Source: a candidate division CSSED10-310 bacterium (GTDB lineage Bacteria > CSSED10-310 > JAFGJC01). Taken from it: 5,409 bases of DNA. The notes below the pieces were generated by a model. It saw only the letters and a list, made by a program, of their open reading frames with translations, was not told the DNA's origin and made no database searches. The translations under genes and the position numbers were made by a program. Below are positions 1 to 3,714 of the stretch, piece after piece. Every line of letters starts with the position of its first letter. Within the stretch, counting starts at the first letter, position 1. The stretch covers positions 1-5,409 of the forward strand of contig JAFGJC010000487.1 in assembly GCA_016929305.1 (NCBI GenBank), in the 5' to 3' direction.

Positions 1-44
1 TACTGGTTTTGAAGACCAGCCGAGACACCAGTCCCGTCCCCTCC
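1..44 (-). tRNA. selC: Selenocysteine tRNA (anticodon UCA), 5' half only, cut by the window edge
   Basis: Read on the minus strand from position 44, the sequence starts GGAGGGGA, the 5' strand of an acceptor stem. A D-arm follows whose stem can form six pairs (CGGGAC with GTCTCG, one G-U) around a four-base loop TGGT. Next comes an anticodon arm CTGGT-CTTCAAA-ACCAG with anticodon TCA at plus positions 12-10. A long D-stem with a tiny loop and a UCA anticodon are the hallmarks of tRNA-Sec, which is charged with serine, converted to selenocysteyl-tRNA by SelA, and decodes UGA with SelB. The linker between acceptor and D-stem is shorter than in E. coli selC unless the acceptor is read as seven pairs. 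A tRNA-Trp or tRNA-Gly with UCA would need an ordinary D-arm of about four pairs with a larger loop, which does not fit. The long variable arm and 3' half lie outside the window. Confidence 0.85.
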
Positions 45-80
45 ATGAACAGGTGCTTTAAAACTCATACAGGTCTTTAA

Positions 81-109
81 AATATATCACCTTGATCCAA
101 GGCACACAA
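81..109 (-). promoter_or_regulatory. Putative sigma70 promoter for the tRNA-Sec gene
   Basis: On the minus strand a -35 element TTGTGT (plus 104-109) and a -10 element TATATT (plus 81-86) are separated by exactly 17 bp. The expected start is near position 74, leaving about 30 nt of leader before the tRNA at 44. The position fits a tRNA promoter. The call rests on motif and spacing only. Confidence 0.5.
90..102. repeat. Perfect palindrome CCTTG-ATC-CAAGG inside the tRNA promoter spacer
   Basis: Five-base arms CCTTG and CAAGG flank three bases. The element lies wholly within the 17-bp spacer of the predicted leftward promoter, where a bound repressor or activator would affect transcription. 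It could be an operator. A palindrome this short may also arise by chance, so the role is inference. Confidence 0.3.
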
Positions 110-123
110 TTTTCTTGAGAAGC

Positions 124-152
124 TTGTTTATTTTTTAACATAATTATATAAT
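124..152 (+). promoter_or_regulatory. Sigma70-type promoter for the fapA-like/STAS operon
   Basis: A -35 element TTGTTT (124-129) and a perfect -10 element TATAAT (147-152) are spaced by 17 bp in an AT-rich stretch. The start is expected near 159, giving a leader of about 94 nt before the ATG at 253. Two weak hairpins are possible in that leader (CACC 200-203 with GGTG 211-214; ATGG 217-220 with CCAT 231-234), but no known riboswitch was recognised. The promoter is back to back with the leftward tRNA promoter, the two -35 boxes being about 15 bp apart. Confidence 0.6.
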
Positions 153-252
153 TTTAAGAAGGATAAGTGTTGTGTACCCTCAGGTAAACAAAAGAGTAAC
201 ACCGCATATTGGTGAAATGGGTTAAGAAGTCCATCATGACAGATGAGGAACT

Positions 253-1872
253 ATGGATAATCCGTTAGCGCAATTCTTTGAGGTCGAGGAACGGGACGAT
301 GGTATTTATATTAAAGTGGTGCGTTCCCCGAAGGGATCACAAAAGCTCGATATCATCGAGAATAAATTAAAAGAGGCGAAGGTTACTAATTATAATCTCT
401 CAACAATTGCAGATATCGTCATGCGCTGCCGGGGGGTATTCGAGAAGGTGGGGCCACTGTTTGAGTATTATGACGATAAATACGACACCTTCTTCGCTAT
501 TCATGCGACATCCCAGAAAGCGACGATACGCATTCGTTCAGACAGCATTGACAAATCGATTAAATTAACTGAAAATTTGTTGATATATGCATTGCAGCGT
601 AAGAACATTAAGTTCGGTATAAAGAAGAATATATTACGGGACATGGTGGTTAATAATCTCATAGATGTTGAGGTCGTCGTTGCAGAGGGACTGGCAGCTG
701 AACCGGGCATCGATGCAGTCATCGCTCATGAAATCAATCTGGCGCCTGATATGACACCCGCGGTTGATAAGAGCGGGCGGACCGATTATCGGGCTATCCG
801 GGCTTTTCAAACGATTAAAAAAGGTCAGGTCCTTGCTCGTCGGATACCACCGAAAATGGGCAAGCCAGGTACGTCGATATTCGGAGAACCGATTCCATCG
901 ACCATCGGCATGGACAAGGTTCTCCCAAGTGGCAAGAATACGGAAACTTCACCAACCAATACGGAGCTTCTCGCCCTGCGGGAGGGGATTGTTTATATTC
1001 AGGATGGGTTGATTTGTGTCGGCGAGTTATTGCATGTTAATGGAAATGTGGATTTTAGCGTCGGAAACATTAAATATTCCGGCGACGTGGTGATTAAAGG
1101 CCAGGTCAAACCGGGTTTTACCATCGAGGCGGAAGGCAATATCGAGATTTTCGGAGAAGTTGAATCCGCTCGTATCATTTCGCGCAAAGGCTACATCACC
1201 ATTCACCGCGGGCTTTTAGGGAAGAATGATTCTTTGTTGTATGCGGAAAAAGGCATCTACCTTCATTTCGCACAGGAGGCGACAATCAAGACCGATGGAA
1301 TTTTAAGCATTGAAAAACATATGCTTCACTGCCAAATGATCTGTGCCAGGGTCGAAGGCAACCGCGGTCACTCATGCATCATCGGCGGGAAATTAACCTT
1401 ATACGAATCAGGTGAAATCGGCAATCTGGGCAATGATTCAATGATCAAGACCGAGATCGCTTTTGTTGACCGGCAGAAACAGAAGGCAGAGGAGAAGAGA
1501 AAAGAACTCGTCGATGTTCGTGAGCAGCTTTCTAAGCAGTTGGAGCCGATATCCAAAGAGTTGAAGACGAAGACCTCCATCATGAAGAAATCAGGGACTG
1601 AGATCACCGAGCGGCATAAACAAGAGTTGAAAAAATGGATAGATTCCTATAATAATCTGAGTTTAAAGGTAAAATATGTCGATGAGAAGATTGCCGAAAT
1701 TCAGAAAGAGATCGACTCTGCATCGTACAGCGCAGGATCCCTGAAGGTTTACGGGACGATCTTTGAAAACGTGAAAATCGATATGTACGGCATTGCAAAT
1801 ATGGAAATGCGTGCTTCAAAGAGTAATGCGACAATTCGACTCAACAACGGCAACATCCAGTTTGAGGGATAG
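253..1872 (+). CDS. FapA/DUF342-family protein (beta-helix with coiled-coil insert)
   Basis: A 539-residue cytoplasmic-type protein with no signal peptide or membrane segment. Residues about 1-165 look like the FapA N-terminal region. Residues 172-215 carry the family's conserved stretch: a GRTDYRAI motif, then KKGQVLAR, then GKPGTSIFGEPI. Residues about 255-400 are short glycine-punctuated beta repeats (GNVDFSVGNIKYSGDVVIKG and similar), typical of the right-handed beta-helix. Residues about 403-490 are a charged, Lys/Glu-rich coiled coil, and 493-539 return to beta repeats. This order is standard for DUF342 proteins, and the length is normal. In Vibrio, FapA affects flagellar assembly, but most family members have no known role, and no flagellar gene lies here, so a flagellar function is not claimed. 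The start is the first ATG after an in-frame TGA at 244. Its GAGG at 245-248 is only 4 nt upstream, which is close. It is the first gene of an operon with the STAS gene. Confidence 0.88.
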   Translation: MDNPLAQFFEVEERDDGIYIKVVRSPKGSQKLDIIENKLKEAKVTNYNLSTIADIVMRCRGVFEKVGPLFEYYDDKYDTFFAIHATSQKATIRIRSDSIDKSIKLTENLLIYALQRKNIKFGIKKNILRDMVVNNLIDVEVVVAEGLAAEPGIDAVIAHEINLAPDMTPAVDKSGRTDYRAIRAFQTIKKGQVLARRIPPKMGKPGTSIFGEPIPSTIGMDKVLPSGKNTETSPTNTELLALREGIVYIQDGLICVGELLHVNGNVDFSVGNIKYSGDVVIKGQVKPGFTIEAEGNIEIFGEVESARIISRKGYITIHRGLLGKNDSLLYAEKGIYLHFAQEATIKTDGILSIEKHMLHCQMICARVEGNRGHSCIIGGKLTLYESGEIGNLGNDSMIKTEIAFVDRQKQKAEEKRKELVDVREQLSKQLEPISKELKTKTSIMKKSGTEITERHKQELKKWIDSYNNLSLKVKYVDEKIAEIQKEIDSASYSAGSLKVYGTIFENVKIDMYGIANMEMRASKSNATIRLNNGNIQFEG

Positions 1873-1876
1873 AGAC

Positions 1877-2596
1877 ATGCAAACGAAAAATGGCAATAAT
1901 ATGATACAGCGGGAAAACGAATATCTGCGGGTCGTGCTCCCGAATTCGATATCCATGGAGGAGAGCAGGGAACTCGAGCATGATATTATCGCGCAGTGCG
2001 GTGAAAACGGTGAGAAGCTGATTCTGGACTTTTCACGGACCAGCGCACTCTACAGCTCTGGCATCGGGCTGTTGATACGGCTTCGCAAGTTTCTCATGGA
2101 GCGTGAAGGATCGGTTTTCCTGGTGAATGTATCACGGAAACTGCGTGAGCTATTGTCGCAATTGAATCTGGACCGTGTTTTCCCGATTTATGGGACTGAT
2201 GTGGAGTTTGATATTTCCGGCGAAGATGAGTTATGGAAGAAAAAAGCGGCAACTGACGATACCAAGTTTATTTTCATCGCACAGGTAGAAAATTCATTAT
2301 ACCGACTTACTCTTTCCGGTCACATGAGCTCTGTGTACGATTTGTCGTCTTTGAGCGAATTTAATCCCCAGCAGGGCGTGTCACAGTATGTCTTGAATCT
2401 GGAAAATCTTGATATCGTCGACACCTATGGGGCACAATTATTGAATGATTTTATCGAACGGATCAGGAATCGGGGGGCGCGAATCGTTGTCTATGGGGCC
2501 AATGCAGTTCTCAGCGATATTCTGGACTTGTTTCCCGCCCTGAAGAATTGCAAATTTTATTCCACCGAAAATGAAGCGATCGAAAACCTCCAATAA
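1877..2596 (+). CDS. Tandem STAS-domain protein (anti-sigma factor antagonist type)
   Basis: A 239-residue soluble protein with two STAS domains. Domain 1 spans residues about 10-115 and has the classic core LILDFSRTSALYSSGIGLL followed by a helix and FLVNVS. Domain 2 spans about 128-235, with YVLNLENLDIVDTYGAQLL followed by ARIVVYG. STAS domains of the SpoIIAA type bind anti-sigma or switch kinases and are controlled by phosphorylation of the serine just before the conserved Gly. Domain 1 keeps that serine (Ser61) but has Tyr59 where the preceding Asp is usual. Domain 2 keeps Asp182 but has Tyr184 in place of the serine. The reading frame is open upstream to 1793, but ATG 1877 is chosen because GAGGGA (1864-1869) sits 7 nt before it and the upstream part overlaps the fapA-like gene. 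The 4-nt gap to that gene indicates one operon and likely translational coupling. No cognate kinase or phosphatase is visible. Confidence 0.88.
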   Translation: MQTKNGNNMIQRENEYLRVVLPNSISMEESRELEHDIIAQCGENGEKLILDFSRTSALYSSGIGLLIRLRKFLMEREGSVFLVNVSRKLRELLSQLNLDRVFPIYGTDVEFDISGEDELWKKKAATDDTKFIFIAQVENSLYRLTLSGHMSSVYDLSSLSEFNPQQGVSQYVLNLENLDIVDTYGAQLLNDFIERIRNRGARIVVYGANAVLSDILDLFPALKNCKFYSTENEAIENLQ

Positions 2597-2597
2597 A

Positions 2598-2606
2598 GGG
2601 AGGTGA
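2598..2606 (+). promoter_or_regulatory. Very strong Shine-Dalgarno GGGAGGTGA just after the STAS stop
   Basis: The sequence closely matches the complement of the 16S rRNA 3' end. It lies 1 nt after the STAS stop codon. It is 8 nt before GTG 2615 (a 46-codon frame) and directly abuts ATG 2607, which opens a frame of only three codons ending in TGA 2616-2618. A motif this good is unusual where no established gene follows. Confidence 0.45.
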
Positions 2607-2614
2607 ATGCATCG

Positions 2615-2755
2615 GTGATCAATGGAAAAACAGTGGAGCTGCACAAACGATGGTTACCAAAGGTGTATCTGTGTCTAAATAGGCAATGCGATTCAGACAC
2701 AGTGTCATTGAGAGTCAGGAGTGAGGTATCGATACTCGGGCAAATCACCAGGTAA
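2615..2755 (+). CDS. Possible small protein of 46 residues (GTG start), doubtful
   Basis: The frame starts at GTG 2615, 8 nt after the strong Shine-Dalgarno at 2598-2606, and ends at TAA 2753-2755. It would be the third gene of the fapA-like/STAS operon, 18 nt after the STAS stop. The product begins VINGKTVELHKRWLPKVYL, is basic, has two cysteines (positions 20 and 25) and shows no signal peptide or membrane segment. I do not recognise any family. Against it, the last 11 bp overlap the 3' end of the convergent V4R gene, and an inverted repeat (2669-2702) lies inside it. It may instead be the remnant of a decayed third gene or non-coding trailer. Confidence 0.25.
   Translation: MINGKTVELHKRWLPKVYLCLNRQCDSDTVSLRVRSEVSILGQITR
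2669..2702. repeat. Imperfect inverted repeat (hairpin) between convergent genes
   Basis: Perfect eight-base arms CTGTGTCT (2669-2676) and AGACACAG (2695-2702) extend past one mismatch by AAT (2678-2680) with ATT (2691-2693), leaving a ten-base loop. It lies between the STAS gene and the convergent V4R gene, where a bidirectional terminator would be expected. Neither side has a T-run, so it is not a canonical Rho-independent terminator. A role in mRNA 3'-end stability is possible. Confidence 0.45.
2726..2735. repeat. Perfect 10-bp palindrome GTATCGATAC
   Basis: A ten-base perfect palindrome lies just beyond the stop codon of the V4R gene, in the convergent gap. It is too short on its own to name as a protein site. 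It is recorded because it sits with the hairpin at 2669-2702 and another inverted repeat, AACGTG (2754-2759) with CACGTT (2767-2772), at the V4R 3' end. Confidence 0.25.
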
Positions 2756-3281
2756 CGTGATATTCGCACGTTGTATCACCCTTCTTGATACACTTTGTTT
2801 GTTCGACCTTGACACCCTTTACCCCGAACATTTCGACAATACCTTGAAATACTCCAGCGATGACAACGCAGTTATATCCAGGTGATGGAGCATCAACCAA
2901 TACATCTTTTGGTTTCAATCGTAAAAACTTCCTGGGTTTGACATCCGCTCCCCGGTGATAGATTTTAAAGCCTTCACCTTCAAATTGAAGCATTTTCAAA
3001 GGAGTGTCAATATCGGCGGGGATTTGCCCCGCTTTTTTTATTGTCGGGTAGATATTCCTGCCAAGAGTGAGCAATGCTTTTTCTCCCGCTATTGAACCTT
3101 TTGCATAGGCATTCATGAATAAATCCCAGAATCGCGTATCAACCCAATCATCAATCGTCAACTGATTCCAATGTTTTCCTGTTTTACTATAAAGCAGGTC
3201 ATCTGCTTTTTTTTGAACGTCAGGATAGAGTTGCATGAGGGAGCCGGTCAGGTTGATAATGTTACCACGGATTTCAGCCAT
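2745..3281 (-). CDS. V4R (4-vinyl reductase-like) domain protein, probable small-molecule sensor
   Basis: A 178-residue soluble protein. The C-terminal half, residues about 95-178, fits the V4R fold, which is related to heme-NO-binding (H-NOX) proteins. The clearest sign is the end: a glycine-rich stretch (IAGVFQGIVEMFG, 141-153), then VEQTKC at 159-164 and KKGDTTCEY at 167-174, the paired-cysteine C-x7-C and Gly-Asp signature of the family. The N-terminal half (1-90) is helical, including the repeated-aromatic stretch WVDTRFWDLFMNAYAKG. V4R domains bind small hydrophobic or phenolic ligands in regulators, or act in bacteriochlorophyll synthesis. No DNA-binding or catalytic domain is attached here, so this is a stand-alone domain. 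H-NOX heme motifs such as YxSxR are not seen, so heme binding is not supported. ATG 3281 is firm: AGGAGG at 3288-3293 is 6 nt upstream. The gene is convergent to the STAS operon and divergent from the VIT gene. Confidence 0.75.
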   Translation of the reverse strand: MAEIRGNIINLTGSLMQLYPDVQKKADDLLYSKTGKHWNQLTIDDWVDTRFWDLFMNAYAKGSIAGEKALLTLGRNIYPTIKKAGQIPADIDTPLKMLQFEGEGFKIYHRGADVKPRKFLRLKPKDVLVDAPSPGYNCVVIAGVFQGIVEMFGVKGVKVEQTKCIKKGDTTCEYHVTW

Positions 3282-3299
3282 GAGAAACCTCCTGGATTT

Positions 3300-3332
3300 G
3301 GATGATGGATAATGGATGAATGATGATTATGG
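3300..3332. repeat. Low-complexity GAT/ATG-rich stretch in the V4R 5' leader
   Basis: Units of GGATGATGGAT type recur imperfectly for about 33 bp immediately upstream of the V4R ribosome-binding site. On the V4R mRNA this reads as a C/A/U-rich, largely G-free leader that would stay unstructured, which could favour ribosome loading. The array is slippage-prone, so its length may vary between strains. Confidence 0.4.
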
Positions 3333-3333
3333 C

Positions 3334-3352
3334 ATAGCGATTTTAACGCTAT
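3334..3352. repeat. Operator-like palindrome ATAGCG-N7-CGCTAT
   Basis: Six-base perfect arms (3334-3339 and 3347-3352) flank an AT-rich seven-base centre. The element lies about 53 bp upstream of the V4R start codon and overlaps the putative -10 box of that gene, the usual place for a repressor site. The 19-bp size suits a dimeric helix-turn-helix regulator. No regulator can be named. Confidence 0.35.
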
Positions 3353-3370
3353 TGTATTAATACTCTTCAA
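3340..3370 (-). promoter_or_regulatory. Weak candidate promoter for the V4R gene
   Basis: On the minus strand TTGAAG (plus 3365-3370) and TAAAAT (plus 3340-3345) are separated by 19 bp, longer than ideal. A second -10-like TACAAT (plus 3351-3356) has no matching -35. The palindrome at 3334-3352 covers both -10 candidates. The call is tentative. Confidence 0.25.
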
Positions 3371-3392
3371 ATTGATAGTGCTGCGCCGTGTT

Positions 3393-3471
3393 ACCGACAT
3401 CGGTGTTGCCAAGATTTTAATGCCGATACAGCTTAAGATAATTGCTTCCCGACCACACCTACAATATCGGC
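3393..3471. repeat. Cluster of ATCGG/CCGAT inverted repeats
   Basis: ACCGA-CA-TCGGT forms a palindrome at 3393-3404. GCCGATA (3422-3428) is matched by its exact complement TATCGGC (3465-3471) across 36 bp. All arms share the core CCGAT/ATCGG, so the four half-sites may be repeated binding sites for one regulator, or parts of one folded RNA. Either reading is inference. Confidence 0.3.
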
Positions 3472-3503
3472 TGGTACAACGAGGTTGATAATCAAATTTC
3501 TTC

Positions 3504-3517
3504 ATAATGTGCATTAT
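3504..3517. repeat. Palindrome ATAATG-TG-CATTAT
   Basis: Perfect six-base arms are separated by two bases, midway between the divergent genes. The form suits a dimeric regulator site, but no family is recognised. Confidence 0.25.
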
Positions 3518-3568
3518 TGCCTGCAAGGGTTTATTATTGTAAAAATTTATTCCTTTATAGGCGGCGGA

Positions 3569-3589
3569 CTGTTTTCTGACAGAAAACGG
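3569..3589. repeat. Stem-loop with nine-pair stem and three-base loop
   Basis: CTGTTTTCT (3569-3577) pairs with AGAAAACGG (3581-3589), including one G-T, around GAC. The downstream plus-strand sequence is T-rich but broken (TTATTAAGGTTTTTAT), so terminator function is unlikely, and no gene transcribed toward it ends nearby. It overlaps the candidate -35 box of the VIT gene and may be an operator. Confidence 0.35.
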
Positions 3590-3605
3590 TTATTAAGGTT
3601 TTTAT
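3576..3605 (+). promoter_or_regulatory. Weak candidate promoter for the VIT-domain gene
   Basis: CTGACA (3576-3581) matches the -35 consensus at five of six bases and is followed after 18 bp by TTTTAT (3600-3605), a poor -10. The leader would be about 100 nt. AT-rich TATTAA and TATATA boxes nearer the gene (3637-3654) lack a -35. Confidence is low. Confidence 0.2.
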
Positions 3606-3702
3606 CTCTATTCACCCTAAAATCAGAGGGGTAGTGTATTAATTTCTTATATATAAACCAATTGTGGAACATGCATTGTCAGGTATGAACGCCAATTCTA
3701 TG

Positions 3703-3708
3703 AAAGGA
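3703..3708 (+). promoter_or_regulatory. Shine-Dalgarno AAAGGA that decides the VIT gene start
   Basis: AAAGGA lies 6 nt before ATG 3715, the ideal spacing. The in-frame alternatives GTG 3664 and ATG 3700 have no Shine-Dalgarno at a workable distance and would put 17 or 5 extra residues before the signal peptide. Confidence 0.55.
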
Positions 3709-3714
3709 AAATGT

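Larger units (their letters stand above)
3282..3714. other. 433-bp divergent intergenic region, no convincing gene
   Basis: The region separates the leftward V4R gene from the rightward VIT gene and must hold both promoters. It contains a GAT/ATG-rich stretch, at least five short inverted repeats and AT-rich segments (3540-3560, 3637-3657). A frame on the minus strand from TTG 3526 runs through it into the V4R start, but it overlaps that gene and resembles no known protein. No tRNA or known riboswitch was recognised. Confidence 0.6.

Noticed and set aside
236..268. Ten-codon upstream frame overlapping the fapA-like start
   Set aside because: Only a weak AAGAAG precedes it and so short a frame is expected by chance; leader-peptide control is not supported.
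764..1012. 82-codon frame inside the fapA-like gene, and other out-of-frame ORFs inside the four main genes
   Set aside because: They lie wholly in other frames of well-supported genes, with no ribosome-binding site and no recognisable product.
1793..1876. Upstream extension of the STAS protein by 28 residues
   Set aside because: It lies inside the fapA-like gene, has no ribosome-binding site, and the extra residues do not belong to a STAS domain; ATG 1877 has an ideal Shine-Dalgarno.
2607..2676. Possible selenopeptide: reading TGA 2616-2618 as selenocysteine extends the ATG 2607 frame to about 22 residues rich in cysteine
   Set aside because: Tempting because tRNA-Sec is nearby, but no convincing SECIS hairpin with a GGU-type apical loop follows the TGA, the Shine-Dalgarno is too close to the ATG, and the product is tiny and matches nothing known.
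3248..3526. 92-codon cysteine-rich frame on the minus strand
   Set aside because: It starts at TTG without a ribosome-binding site, overlaps the well-supported V4R start in another frame, and its second half translates the GAT/ATG low-complexity leader.
3569..3605. Rho-independent terminator
   Set aside because: The stem is AT-rich, the T-run is interrupted, and no gene is transcribed toward this point on the plus strand.
3664..3714. Longer start for the VIT protein (GTG 3664 or ATG 3700)
   Set aside because: Neither has a well-placed Shine-Dalgarno, and both place a polar extension before the signal peptide.
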